A stretch of DNA of 64,000 bases from an uncultured Collinsella sp. (GTDB lineage Bacteria > Actinomycetota > Coriobacteriia > Coriobacteriales > Coriobacteriaceae). Position numbers and translations under genes: made by a program. The stretch spans positions 186,001 to 250,000 of the forward strand of contig CAKUEW010000001.1 in assembly GCA_934646815.1 (NCBI GenBank), read 5' to 3'. The notes beneath the pieces were generated by a model. It searched no databases and was not told the origin of the DNA. It saw only the letters and a program-made list of their open reading frames with translations. Each line of letters begins with the position of its first letter. Position 1 is the first letter of the stretch. Positions 8,792 to 17,199 of this stretch are shown here, piece by piece.

Positions 8792-9415
8792 TTAACTGTT
8801 CTTCATTACAATCGAATCCACAACATCCGCCACATTCTCACAGCAGTCTGCGCAATACTCCAGGAAGGCGTAAACGTCGCGCCATGCGATGACCTCGAGC
8901 GGGTCCTTGCCGTTGACGTGCAGGTTGCGCATGGCGTTGATGTAGAGCTCGTCGGCCTCGGACTCGATGGTGTTGATCTGGATGACGAGCTCGCGCAGGG
9001 TCTTGGACTTGCGGTAGTTAGGCAGCTCGACCATGAGGTCCTTCATGGCGCGGCAGGCGTCGGTCACCTTATGGGCGATCACGATGGCATCGGGATGGAT
9101 GCTCTGGATATTGGTGAAGTAGACACGCTGCACGACGCCCTCGATGCGGTCAAGTACGGTGTCGAGTGAGCAGCTCATCAGGTCCAGGTCCTCGCGCTCG
9201 AGCGGGGTGATAAAGGCGGTGAGCAGGGCGTCCTCGAGCTCATGGTGCTTCATATCGGCCGAGTGCTCAATCTTATGCATCTTGTCGAGCATGTCGTGGA
9301 TCTGCTCGGGATCGAAGTTCTCAAAGATCTGCGTGAGCAGCTCGGCGGCCTGGACGGCGAGGTCGGCGCAGGCGACGTAGTTGTCAAAGTAGAACGAATC
9401 AGGTTTCTTTGCCAT
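8792..9415 (-). CDS. DUF47-family (PhoU-like) partner of the PiT phosphate transporter
   Basis: Cytoplasmic four-helix protein of the DUF47/YkaA family, distantly related to PhoU and normally paired with a PiT transporter, whose activity it is thought to modulate. 207 aa. The acidic metal-binding pattern is visible: KIEHSADMKHHELEDALLTAFITPLEREDL (residues about 47-76 in pieces) and INTIESEADELY near 150. Its ATG has AAAGGA upstream. It follows the transporter gene by 66 bases on the same strand, supporting a two-gene transport unit distinct from pst. Confidence 0.88.
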   Translation of the reverse strand: MAKKPDSFYFDNYVACADLAVQAAELLTQIFENFDPEQIHDMLDKMHKIEHSADMKHHELEDALLTAFITPLEREDLDLMSCSLDTVLDRIEGVVQRVYFTNIQSIHPDAIVIAHKVTDACRAMKDLMVELPNYRKSKTLRELVIQINTIESEADELYINAMRNLHVNGKDPLEVIAWRDVYAFLEYCADCCENVADVVDSIVMKNS

Positions 9416-9481
9416 GAGTGGGTCCTTTCGAGGCGAAGACGGGTGGGGCGAATATCGGTGCCCGTTTGGGCGGCAGTTACC

Positions 9482-10531
9482 TTAGAGGAACATCATGAAC
9501 AGCTTTGCCATGACAAAGCTGATGAGTCCGCAGGCGGGGAAGGTGAAGAACCAAGTGAACATCATGTCCTTGACCACGCCAAAGTTGATGGCCGAGAGGC
9601 GCTTGACGGCGCCGACGCCCATGATGGCGCAGGTCTTGATGTGGGTGGAGGACACGGGGATACCGGTAAGGGTGGCAAGCAGCAGGTTCGCAGCGCCCGC
9701 AAGGTCGGCGGAGAAGCCCTGATACTTTTCGAGCTTAACCATGCTCTGGCCGACGGACTTGATGATGCGCTCGCCGCCCACGCTGGTGCCGATGCCCATG
9801 GTGGCAGAGCATAGCAGCATGATCCAGATGGGGATGCCTGCATCGCCCACGCCGGTCTGACCGTTAGCGAAGGCGACGCCTAAAAAGAGCACGCCGATGA
9901 ACTTCTGTCCATCCTGCGCGCCGTGCATAAAGCTCATGGCCGCGGCACTCGCGATCTGAGCGTATTTAAAGAAGACGTTGGCACGTCGCCTGTTGGCGGC
10001 GGCAAAAAGAATCGAGACGAGCTTGCACAGGACCCAGCCCATGACAAAGCCCAGGCCGATGGAGAGCGCAAGACCGTAGATGACCTTCATCCACTCGTGG
10101 ACGTTGACGCTGCTGGCTCCGCCCAGGGCAATGGCCGCACCGGTGAGGCCGGCGATAAGGCTATGGCTTTGCGACGTGGGGATGCCAAAGCGCGACGCCG
10201 TAGCGCCGTAGACGACGATGGAGAACAATGCCGCGCACAGGCAGGCGAGCGCCATGGTACTGTCTCCGCCAAAATCGACGATGTGCGAAATGGTATTGGC
10301 GACGCTCGCGTTAAAGTGCGTCATGATGAGCACGCCCAAGAAGTTGAACGCGGCGCTCATAAGGATAGCGGCGCGTGCGGGCATGCAGCGCGTGGTGACG
10401 CATGTTGCGATCGCGTTGGGGGCGTCGGTCCATCCGTTGACGAAGATGGCGCCGAGCGCAAGGATCACGGTGACGGCAAGGACCGGGTTCGACACAAGTT
10501 GGCCGAGGAAGGTTGAGAACGTTACGTCCAT
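9482..10531 (-). CDS. pit: Inorganic phosphate transporter, PiT family
   Basis: Proton- or cation-coupled low-affinity phosphate (metal-phosphate) permease of the inner membrane, 349 aa with about ten helices. The duplicated PiT signatures are present: NGWTDAPNAIATCVTTRC (about residues 32-49) and the second-half SFMHGAQDGQKFIGV (about 205-219), along with GIPTSQSHSLIAGLTGA and TGIPVSSTHI. With the pst operon this gives the organism both high- and low-affinity phosphate uptake. The upstream 160 bases are AT-rich and probably hold its promoter. Confidence 0.93.
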   Translation of the reverse strand: MDVTFSTFLGQLVSNPVLAVTVILALGAIFVNGWTDAPNAIATCVTTRCMPARAAILMSAAFNFLGVLIMTHFNASVANTISHIVDFGGDSTMALACLCAALFSIVVYGATASRFGIPTSQSHSLIAGLTGAAIALGGASSVNVHEWMKVIYGLALSIGLGFVMGWVLCKLVSILFAAANRRRANVFFKYAQIASAAAMSFMHGAQDGQKFIGVLFLGVAFANGQTGVGDAGIPIWIMLLCSATMGIGTSVGGERIIKSVGQSMVKLEKYQGFSADLAGAANLLLATLTGIPVSSTHIKTCAIMGVGAVKRLSAINFGVVKDMMFTWFFTFPACGLISFVMAKLFMMFL

Positions 10532-10745
10532 GTATGGGCTTTCTCGAAGTTTGCAGACACGTTACAAAAACATGATAAATCGTATCACCTCCTGCACGTT
10601 TCTTTACGCAGAGCTGATGGTTGAAGTGAATTTTTTGGCAGTAAAGTTGAATATTAGCCTTGTTGACCGCGACAGTCCTTTTCGCTAACACCTTATGCGG
10701 ACACGGGGATCGAAGCCGTCATTTCAAAACCACAGTCTGTTCGCT

Positions 10746-10774
10746 TTACAACAGGCAAACATGCGTTCGATAAT
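10746..10774 (+). promoter_or_regulatory. Candidate promoter giving a leaderless mRNA
   Basis: TTACAA, 17-base spacer, GATAAT. The -10 ends 7 bases before ATG 10782, so transcription would begin at or next to the start codon. Confidence 0.45.
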
Positions 10775-10781
10775 AGAGGGC

Positions 10782-11120
10782 ATGGAATATCGACAGACAG
10801 ATGGCAAAACTCGGCGCGTCCACAAGCAGTATGTGGACGTGGTGGCCCGCATCCTCGCGGGAGGACAAGTTGTGCCGGTTACTGTTTGCTGGGTTGACGG
10901 TCGCTGCTTTACGATCGACGAGATTGTATCGTCCACTGGGTTTGGGCTAACGGTCCACGGTATTCGCACGGCGACCTATAAGGTGCGATTTGGCGGGCAT
11001 GCGACCGAGCTGTATTTGGAGGACCAGACACGCGAGCGGGCGGATGGTTCGCAGACGCATGTGATGCGCTGGTGGGTGTGGGCGTTCGACCGTACGCTCG
11101 AGGGCGAGCGTCGTAGGTAA
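10782..11120 (+). CDS. Small unknown protein, DUF6504-like at best
   Basis: 112 aa, soluble, Arg-rich at both ends. The core (YVDVVARILAGGQVVPVTV, then VDGRCFTIDEIV and a final RWWVWAFD) suggests a small beta-rich domain and loosely resembles actinobacterial DUF6504 proteins, which I recall but cannot verify. I prefer ATG 10782: it has no properly spaced ribosome site, but a good -10 element lies 7 bases upstream, suggesting a leaderless transcript. An upstream in-frame ATG at 10695 would translate through that promoter. It is divergent from the pit gene and precedes the Bax-inhibitor gene on the same strand. Confidence 0.6.
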   Translation: MEYRQTDGKTRRVHKQYVDVVARILAGGQVVPVTVCWVDGRCFTIDEIVSSTGFGLTVHGIRTATYKVRFGGHATELYLEDQTRERADGSQTHVMRWWVWAFDRTLEGERRR

Positions 11121-11203
11121 GACCGTGCGCCGTTCGGGTACAATGGCAAGAAACTTGTCACCTCGGTGCTGTCATTCGCAGCGCTTTCTGAAAGGACGAA
11201 GGT

Positions 11204-11899
11204 ATGAACGATATTCAGGGCTATCAGAACGGCCCCATCGAGACCGGCGCAAGCCGTGCCAAGGAGATGTCGCCGCGCGCGTACAACCTTGCCATGTCCG
11301 CCCTCATCTTTTTGGGCTTCTGCGCCATGGGCGCCGGTGCGTACTTTACGAGCACTATGGCGTTTGCGCGCATGATGATGAGCGGCGCCGCCCTGCCGCT
11401 CGTCTTTGGCTCGTTTATCCTGACCATCGTCGGCATCGTCATGATGTCGGCTGCCGCCGGCAAGCAATCCGTTGGCCTTTCGCTCGCGGGCTATGCGATT
11501 TTTGCGAGCACCTTTGGCCTCACCGCGTCGTTTGGCCTTGCCAACTACGACCTGCCCACCATCAACACTGCCTTTATCGCCACGGCCGCCATCACCTTTG
11601 TCTTTGGTGCCCTGGGCGTGACGTTCCCCAAGTTCTTCCAGCGTGTGTACGGTATCGGCTTTGGCATTCTGCTCGCTACGATTCTGGTCGAGATTGTGCT
11701 CATGTTTATGGGTGTTTCGCAGACCATCACCGACCTTATCGTGATCGTGGTGTTCGCGGGCTTCATTGGCTATGACACCTATGTGGCCACGACGGTGCCG
11801 CCCACGCTGCCCAATGCGGTGCTCATGGCGTCCAACCTGTTCGTGGACATTATCAACGTGTTCCTTCGCATTCTGAATATTCTTGGTCGTCGCGACTAG
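11204..11899 (+). CDS. Bax inhibitor-1/YccA-family membrane protein
   Basis: Seven-helix membrane protein of the BI-1/YccA (TMBIM) family, proposed calcium-leak or protease-modulating proteins. 231 aa with a 25-residue cytoplasmic N-terminus (ending KEMSPRAYNLAMS) and regularly spaced helices. The C-terminal family motif FAGFIGYDTYVATT, with the paired Asp, is present near residues 185-200, ending LFVDIINVFLRILNILGRRD. AAAGGA lies upstream of the ATG. No partner gene is evident. Confidence 0.88.
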   Translation: MNDIQGYQNGPIETGASRAKEMSPRAYNLAMSALIFLGFCAMGAGAYFTSTMAFARMMMSGAALPLVFGSFILTIVGIVMMSAAAGKQSVGLSLAGYAIFASTFGLTASFGLANYDLPTINTAFIATAAITFVFGALGVTFPKFFQRVYGIGFGILLATILVEIVLMFMGVSQTITDLIVIVVFAGFIGYDTYVATTVPPTLPNAVLMASNLFVDIINVFLRILNILGRRD

Positions 11900-11945
11900 T
11901 GCGAGACTCGCAACGATTTTGTCGCATGCGTAAAACGATGGGAAA

Positions 11946-11971
11946 GGCGGTCCTTCGGGGCCGTCTTTTTT
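11946..11971 (+). terminator. Terminator after the Bax-inhibitor-like gene
   Basis: 8-bp stem closing a TTCG tetraloop, followed by at least six T. Confidence 0.88.
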
Positions 11972-12037
11972 GTGCGTGGCGGGGTATCATGGATTGGGAA
12001 AAAGCCGGCAGCGGCAGCGATTGGAAAGGTGGCCACT

Positions 12038-13183
12038 ATGGCAGACGTCGACAACAGGAATCGTACCCGAAAGCCCAACCGCTCGGGGCAGCCCAATCCC
12101 AAGCGCGAGGCTCGCGCCAAGGCAGCCGAGCGCCATGTGGCGGCTGTGGAAGGAACGTGCGCCAAGGATATCGAGCGTTCGCTTGCCGGTGTGCGCGAGT
12201 TTGATGGTATGCCTGCCGGCTTTGTCGCTGCGATGAAGGCCAAGGCGCAGAAGGCTGCGGCCGCTGAGGCCGAGGTGGCGGAGGCCGAAGTTGCTGAGGC
12301 CGAAACTGCTGAGGTCGAGGCTGTGGAGGCTGCTGAGGTCGAGGACGCGCCTGTTGAGGAGTCTGCCGAGGGCGCCCCTGCCGAGGATGCTCCCGCTGAG
12401 GATGCTGCCGAGGAGCCCGCGCTGGCGCTGCCCGAGGTCACGGTCCTCGATGTCTCGGCCACGCAGGCCATTCTGGATAACGGTCGCGGCTATGCGCAAT
12501 TCTGTGACATGGCCGTGCTCGCCTTTGCCTCGTTCACTAATCCGGGCGGCGGCTATGTCCAGGGCTACCTGGGCCAGGAGGCGACGCTGTGCGCCGATTC
12601 GTACCTGTACAGCGTGCTCGATAAGCAGCGTAAATGGTATGGCGAGAATCGCCGTCGCAATATCAACTGCGAGCTGTATCGCAACCGTGCTCTGGTGGTG
12701 CCGGCGGTGCGCTTTGATCGCAACCGCGTACATGCGTATGCTGACGTTATCGTTGCCGCTGCTCCCAACGTCAAGCGCGCTCGCCAGGAGTATCGCGTGA
12801 GCGATGACGCGCTGCTTGAGGCCCTGCGCGACCGCATTCGCTTTGTGCTCGCTATCTGCGACGAGCTGGGCCGCGACAAGCTCGTGTTGGGTGCTTGGGG
12901 TTGTGACAACAACGGCTTTGATGCCGAGGCCGTGGCCGAGCTCTTCCGTAAGGAGCTCACATCGGGCGACTTTAAGGTCAAGCAGGTCTTCTTTGCCGTG
13001 CCCTCTACGCGCTGGGACGAGGATTTCGCCAAGTTTGAGCATGTGCTGGCGAACTTCCCCGAGCCCAACGAGGAGTCCTATGCCCAGGTTGCCGCTCGCG
13101 CTGCGGCTGCCCGTGCTGCCGAGCAGGCTCAGGCTGCTGCCGAGGACGACGAGGATGACGACGACTGGCGCAAGTATCTGTAA
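12038..13183 (+). CDS. TIGR02452-family protein (PARG-like macrodomain) with an acidic linker and altered catalytic motif
   Basis: 381 aa. Residues about 1-60 are basic (many K/R); residues about 65-125 are a low-complexity Ala/Glu run (repeats like VAEAEVAEAE and PAEDAPAEDA); the rest is a DUF2263/TIGR02452 domain, related to bacterial poly(ADP-ribose) glycohydrolase macrodomains. Domain marks are SFTNPGGGYVQGYLGQEATL and LGAWGCDNNGF. The PARG signature is GGG followed by QEE; here it reads Q-E-A, so the second Glu, the catalytic one in characterised PARGs, is absent. The C-terminus is again acidic (EDDEDDDDW). Start ATG 12038 is preceded by AAAGGTGG. It may bind ADP-ribose without hydrolysing it. 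Confidence 0.82.
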   Translation: MADVDNRNRTRKPNRSGQPNPKREARAKAAERHVAAVEGTCAKDIERSLAGVREFDGMPAGFVAAMKAKAQKAAAAEAEVAEAEVAEAETAEVEAVEAAEVEDAPVEESAEGAPAEDAPAEDAAEEPALALPEVTVLDVSATQAILDNGRGYAQFCDMAVLAFASFTNPGGGYVQGYLGQEATLCADSYLYSVLDKQRKWYGENRRRNINCELYRNRALVVPAVRFDRNRVHAYADVIVAAAPNVKRARQEYRVSDDALLEALRDRIRFVLAICDELGRDKLVLGAWGCDNNGFDAEAVAELFRKELTSGDFKVKQVFFAVPSTRWDEDFAKFEHVLANFPEPNEESYAQVAARAAAARAAEQAQAAAEDDEDDDDWRKYL

Positions 13184-13209
13184 ACGCTGCGCTTGACGTG
13201 ACATGCCGA

Positions 13210-13242
13210 GCCGACGGGAGTGACTGCCCCCGTCGGCTTTTT
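13210..13242 (+). terminator. Terminator after the TIGR02452 gene
   Basis: Stem GCCGACGGG/CCCGTCGGC followed by five T. It ends 20 bases before the next start codon, just ahead of the next ribosome site. Confidence 0.88.
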
Positions 13243-13261
13243 ACTGAGTGAGGAGCTCAAG

Positions 13262-13921
13262 ATGAAAAACGTTCTGTGCTTTGGTGACAGCAATACGTTT
13301 GGCTATGATCCGGCGGGCATGCGCGACGGTACCGCTGTGCGCTATGCGCAGGATGTGCGCTGGTGCGGGGTGGCCCAGCGTGATCTGGGCGAGGGCTGGC
13401 ACGTGATCGAGGAGGGCCTGAACGGTCGCACGACGGTGCGCGACGACATGTGCCATCTCGATACGAACCTCAACGGTATTCGCGCGTTGCCGATGCTGCT
13501 CGAGGCGCATAAGCCACTGGATGCGATCGTGATTATGCTGGGCACCAACGACTGCAAGACGGTTTTTAGCGTGACGGCTTCCGATATCGCCCGCGGCGCC
13601 ATGGCGCTCATCCGCGCCGTCCGCGCGTTTCCGTGGAACGCCGCCGCGCCCTGCCCGCGTATTCTGCTGATGGCACCCATCAAGATTAAGCCGCAGATCG
13701 CCGACGTGTATATGACCGACTTTGATGAGCGCTCTGTTGAGGCCTCTGAGCATTTTGCCGAATACTATGCACATGTTGCCGAGCAGTTTGGCTGCGACTT
13801 TTTGAATGCCGCCGACTTTGCCGAGGCAGGCGATATCGACTATCTGCACATGACGCCCGAAAGCCACGAGGGCCTGGGCCACGCCGTAGCGGCCAAGCTC
13901 CAAGAGATGCTCGGTGAGTAG
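13262..13921 (+). CDS. SGNH/GDSL-family hydrolase (TesA/arylesterase-like)
   Basis: 219 aa cytoplasmic esterase of the SGNH superfamily. Block I FGDSNTFGYDP gives the nucleophile Ser; block II Gly lies in EEGLNGRTT; block III is MLGTNDCK (oxyanion Asn); block V supplies the Asp/His pair near the end (DYLHMTPESHEGLGHAVA). The arrangement matches acetylxylan or aryl esterases of the G-D-S-N type; the natural substrate is unknown. GAGGAG sits 6 bases before ATG 13262, in preference to an earlier in-frame start that falls in the terminator. Confidence 0.88.
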   Translation: MKNVLCFGDSNTFGYDPAGMRDGTAVRYAQDVRWCGVAQRDLGEGWHVIEEGLNGRTTVRDDMCHLDTNLNGIRALPMLLEAHKPLDAIVIMLGTNDCKTVFSVTASDIARGAMALIRAVRAFPWNAAAPCPRILLMAPIKIKPQIADVYMTDFDERSVEASEHFAEYYAHVAEQFGCDFLNAADFAEAGDIDYLHMTPESHEGLGHAVAAKLQEMLGE

Positions 13922-13930
13922 CGCGACCCC

Positions 13931-13969
13931 AAACCACCACAATGGGGACAGGCACCTTTGTGGTGGTTT
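13931..13969. repeat. Palindrome family D, copy 1
   Basis: Arms AAACCACCACAA and TTGTGGTGGTTT enclose GGGGACAGGCACC. It lies directly before the pentapeptide-repeat gene; its reverse complement, nearly identical, follows that gene at 14625. Confidence 0.9.
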
Positions 13970-14006
13970 TGCCCGCGTCAACGAACGGCTCGGCTGCCAT
14001 ATGGGC

Positions 14007-14612
14007 ATGGACGAGCTCATCGACCTGTTTGCCGAGGGCGACGAGCTCATCTCCAATACTGCCTTTGAGGATTTGGAGCTTGCCTACGACGTGGCGAACG
14101 GGGCGACCTTCGACGGTGTCGTGTTTCGCTCCTGCGTGTTTGACGGTGTCGACCTGAGTGGTTCGACCTTTCGTGATGTGATGTTTCAGGGCTGTCGCTT
14201 TATCCGCTGCAATATGGAGGGCTGCTGGCTTAACCGCTGCGACTTTGTTGACTGTTCGGCGCCGGGGCTCAACTTGCTCAAGGCGCGGCTGTCGAGCGTT
14301 TCGTTTGCGTCGTGTGATCTGAGCTATGCGAACCTTTCGGAGGGGCGCATTGGCCCCGTGAGGGCGCGAGGCACGCGCTTGACCGAAGCCGCGCTTCAGG
14401 GTGCCAAGCTGGGGCAGTTGCACCTGGACCATTGCGATCTGACGCGCGTCGATGTGTTTAAGACGCCGCTTTCCGGCGTGGACGTATCGCGCTGCACGTT
14501 TGCGGCGCCCATTGTTTCGGGCGACTACCACGAGCTGCGGGGTCTGACAGTCAATGCCGAGCAGGCGCTGGCGTTATCGGGTTTGCTGGGCATTCGGCTC
14601 GCTGAAGACTAG
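14007..14612 (+). CDS. Pentapeptide-repeat protein
   Basis: About 201 aa. From residue about 25 the chain is built of consecutive five-residue repeats with central Leu/Phe (for example FDGVVFRSCVFDGVDLSGST and ANLSEGRIG), predicting a right-handed quadrilateral beta-helix. Related proteins include DNA-mimic gyrase protectors (Qnr/MfpA), but nothing here proves that role. The start is uncertain: ATG 14001 and 14007 are both possible with weak ribosome sites, while the longer open frame to 13914 would translate through palindrome D. The gene is bracketed by two inverted copies of that palindrome. Confidence 0.72.
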   Translation: MDELIDLFAEGDELISNTAFEDLELAYDVANGATFDGVVFRSCVFDGVDLSGSTFRDVMFQGCRFIRCNMEGCWLNRCDFVDCSAPGLNLLKARLSSVSFASCDLSYANLSEGRIGPVRARGTRLTEAALQGAKLGQLHLDHCDLTRVDVFKTPLSGVDVSRCTFAAPIVSGDYHELRGLTVNAEQALALSGLLGIRLAED

Positions 14613-14624
14613 GCCGCAAAAGAG

Positions 14625-14665
14625 AAAACCACCACAAAGGTGCCTGTCCCCTTTGTGGTGGTTTT
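14625..14665. repeat. Palindrome family D, copy 2 (bidirectional terminator)
   Basis: Perfect 15-bp arms AAAACCACCACAAAG/CTTTGTGGTGGTTTT around a 11-base core (GTGCCTGTCCC). Lies between the converging pentapeptide and thiD genes, with A/T ends giving a T-run in both directions. Confidence 0.9.
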
Positions 14666-14675
14666 GGTTGTGGGC

Positions 14676-15506
14676 TTAATACTGCCACATGTGGTTGACG
14701 GGGCCGGAGCCTTTGCCCATGTCCAGGCCGGCGGCGAGGGCACCCGTTAGGTAGGCCTTGCCGGCGTTGATGGCATCGGCAAGATCCATGCCCTGCGCCA
14801 GGGCGCAGGCGATGGCGGATGAAAGCGTGCAACCGGTGCCGTGGGTGTTGCTGGTCTCGATGCGCTTGTGGCGGAACCACGTGGTGAGCGGATCGCCCAG
14901 GTGGTTGCCCTCGTCGTCGAGCGGTGCGGGCTCGGCCAGCACGTCATTTGCCTCGTTGACAAAATGCCCGCCCTTAACCAGGGATGCGCAGCCATAGCGG
15001 CGGGTGAGGAGCATGGCGGCATTTTGCTGCGTACGCTCGGAATCTACCTCGTAATCGAGCAGCGCCATGGCCTCGGGGATGTTGGGCGTAATAAGCGTTG
15101 CCAGCGGGAACAGACGGCGGGTGAGCGCTTCGGCGGCGTCCTCGGCGATGAGGCGAGCACCGGAAGTGGCAACCATGACGGGATCGACGACCACGTTGGT
15201 CGCATCCCACGCGCTCAAGCGGTCGGCAATGACCTCGATAATCTCGGCAGAAGAAACCATGCCGATTTTGACGGCGTTGGGGCGAATGTCCTCAAAGACG
15301 GCATCGATTTGCGCCGCTACGATATCGGGTGAGACATCCTGCACGGCGGTGACGCCCAGCGTGTTTTGTGCGGTGATGGCGGTGATGGCCGTCTCGGCAT
15401 ACAGACGGTGCGCCGTGATGGTCTTGATGTCGGCCTGGATGCCGGCGCCACCGCTGGAATCGGATCCCGCGATGGATAGGACGGCAGGTACCTTGCTACG
15501 ATCCAT
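14676..15506 (-). CDS. thiD: Hydroxymethylpyrimidine/phosphomethylpyrimidine kinase ThiD
   Basis: Ribokinase-fold kinase that makes HMP diphosphate for thiamine synthesis, 276 aa. Motifs: N-terminal SIAGSDSSGGAGIQADIKT, substrate residues AITAQNTLGV, DPVMVATSGARL, and the anion-hole/catalytic Asp motif THGTGCTLSSAIACALA near residue 220. Start ATG 15506 has GGGAG six bases upstream; the longer frame to 15557 is unlikely. It lies downstream of thiC on the same strand, so it could share the TPP riboswitch transcript unless the hairpin at 15567 terminates it. Confidence 0.94.
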   Translation of the reverse strand: MDRSKVPAVLSIAGSDSSGGAGIQADIKTITAHRLYAETAITAITAQNTLGVTAVQDVSPDIVAAQIDAVFEDIRPNAVKIGMVSSAEIIEVIADRLSAWDATNVVVDPVMVATSGARLIAEDAAEALTRRLFPLATLITPNIPEAMALLDYEVDSERTQQNAAMLLTRRYGCASLVKGGHFVNEANDVLAEPAPLDDEGNHLGDPLTTWFRHKRIETSNTHGTGCTLSSAIACALAQGMDLADAINAGKAYLTGALAAGLDMGKGSGPVNHMWQY

Positions 15507-15566
15507 GTTCGCTCCCTTTGCGGTCGAATTCAAATGGGTCTTGTTCCTTGCCTGCATTATAAAGAT

Positions 15567-15596
15567 GCCCGGGCCGGCTGTATGCCGATCCCGGGC
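15567..15596 (-). terminator. Hairpin between thiC and thiD
   Basis: Perfect GCCCGGG/CCCGGGC stem with a 16-base loop in the 185-base thiC-thiD gap, no long T-run. It may separate thiC and thiD expression. Confidence 0.4.
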
Positions 15597-15691
15597 GGGT
15601 GATGCAATCTTTACGCAAATGAAAGCAATTGTTCACAAGTCAACATCTGATGGTCGCTGCTGCGTGCGTGCAGATAGCTGCGGCGATAAGG

Positions 15692-17026
15692 CTAGTCCTC
15701 CATGCCTAAGTCGATCGTGGTGCCCTCGAACACCTTATTGACGGTGCGGACGGCGCACATCTTGCCGCACATGGTGCAGGTGCCCTCGGTGGCGGCGGGG
15801 GATTCCTCGTAGCGCTTTTTGCCGGTGACCGGGTCGAGCGCGCATTCCCACATGGCGTCCCAGTCGAGTTTGCGGCGCGCCTGGCCCATCTTGTCGTCCA
15901 TATCGCGGGCGTGCGGCACCTTCTTGGCGATGTCGGCGGCGTGCGCGGCAATCTTGGTGGCCATAAGGCCGTCCAGCACGTCTTGGGCGTTGGGCAGGCA
16001 CAGGTGCTCGGCCGGCGTCACGTAGCACAGGAAGTCGGCGCCGGAGCTCGCGGAGATGGCGCCACCGATGGCGGCGGTGATGTGATCGTAGCCCACGCCG
16101 ATGTCGGTCACCAGCGGTCCCAGCACATAGAACGGGGCGTTGTGGCACAGGCGCTTCTGCAGCTTCATGTTGGCGGCGATCTCGTCGAGCGCCATGTGGC
16201 CCGGCCCCTCGACCATAACCTGGACGCCGGCGGCCCAAGCGCGCTTGCACAGCTTGCCCAACTCAATCATCTCGGCGGTCTCGGTGGCGTCGTTGGAGTC
16301 GTAGAGGCAGCCCGGGCGGCAGGAGTCGCCGAGCGAGATGGTCACGTCGTACTCGTGACAGATCTCGAGCACCTCGTCAAAGTACTCGTAGAACGGGTTC
16401 TCGTTGCCGGTAACCTCCATCCAGCCAAATAGCAGCGAGCCGCCGCGGCTGACGATGTTCATGAGGCGGCCGGTCTCCTTAAAGGTCTTGATGACCGATT
16501 TGTTGATGCCGCAGTGGATGGTCAGAAAGTCCACGCCGTCCTCGGCATGCGCGCGCACGACCTCGAGCAGGTCGTCCTTGGTAAGCTTGACCAGCGGCTT
16601 TTCCATGTAGCCGATGGCGTCGTACATGGGGACGGTTCCTACCATAAGCGGCGTCTCGTCGATAAGCTGCTGGCGGAACTGGCGCGTCTTGCCCGAGTTG
16701 GAGAGGTCCATGATGGCGTCGGCGCCAAAGTCCTCGGCGATCTTAACTTTCTTCCACTCCTCGGCGGCATCGGCCTTATCGCCCGAGATGCCCAGGTTCA
16801 CGTTGACCTTGGTGGACAGGCCCTCGCCGACGCCAAAGGCACGCATGCCCTTTTTGATGTGCACGATATTGGCCGGGATGGCGATGCGGCCGTCTGCCAC
16901 GCGCTCGCGGATGTACTCGGGGTCGCGATGCTCGCGCTCGGCGACTTCTTTCATCTGTGGTGTGATTTGGCCCGCGCGGGCAAAGTCGATTTGCGTGACG
17001 AGCTTGGGCTCGGTCTGTGTGCTCAT
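15692..17026 (-). CDS. thiC: Phosphomethylpyrimidine synthase ThiC
   Basis: Radical-SAM enzyme converting aminoimidazole ribotide to HMP phosphate, 444 aa, the short form seen in anaerobes and archaea. The C-terminal cluster motif CTMCGKMC (C-x2-C-x3-C) binds the [4Fe-4S]; substrate/Zn residues appear in MVEGPGHMALDEI and YVLGPLVTDIG. ATG 17026 has GGGAG eight bases upstream; the longer frame to 17050 would run into the riboswitch. A TPP riboswitch lies immediately upstream. Confidence 0.96.
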   Translation of the reverse strand: MSTQTEPKLVTQIDFARAGQITPQMKEVAEREHRDPEYIRERVADGRIAIPANIVHIKKGMRAFGVGEGLSTKVNVNLGISGDKADAAEEWKKVKIAEDFGADAIMDLSNSGKTRQFRQQLIDETPLMVGTVPMYDAIGYMEKPLVKLTKDDLLEVVRAHAEDGVDFLTIHCGINKSVIKTFKETGRLMNIVSRGGSLLFGWMEVTGNENPFYEYFDEVLEICHEYDVTISLGDSCRPGCLYDSNDATETAEMIELGKLCKRAWAAGVQVMVEGPGHMALDEIAANMKLQKRLCHNAPFYVLGPLVTDIGVGYDHITAAIGGAISASSGADFLCYVTPAEHLCLPNAQDVLDGLMATKIAAHAADIAKKVPHARDMDDKMGQARRKLDWDAMWECALDPVTGKKRYEESPAATEGTCTMCGKMCAVRTVNKVFEGTTIDLGMED

Positions 17027-17035
17027 TGGCACGGC

Positions 17036-17125
17036 TCCCTTCGTTGGCATTACCCATATCAGGTTCGTGGGTCAGGGCGGGCGCGCCCAATCTCAGCCTG
17101 CCGTCGTGTCCCGCAAGCTCCCCGT
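17036..17125 (-). ncRNA. TPP riboswitch (thi box) upstream of thiC
   Basis: On the minus strand the conserved thi-box elements occur in order: GGGAGC, CTGAGA, GACCC, GAACCTGAT, GGGTAATGCC and ACGAAGGGA. The last element overlaps the region of the thiC ribosome site, so thiamine pyrophosphate would probably block translation (or terminate) when bound. A TATACT -10 element lies at 17142-17147 on the same strand. Confidence 0.95.
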
Positions 17126-17199
17126 TTATGTAATGGGCTCAAGTATAGCTCGAATGGGTACATTTGGATTTGTAAGTCTGCGCGTACGGGGAGGCGAAT

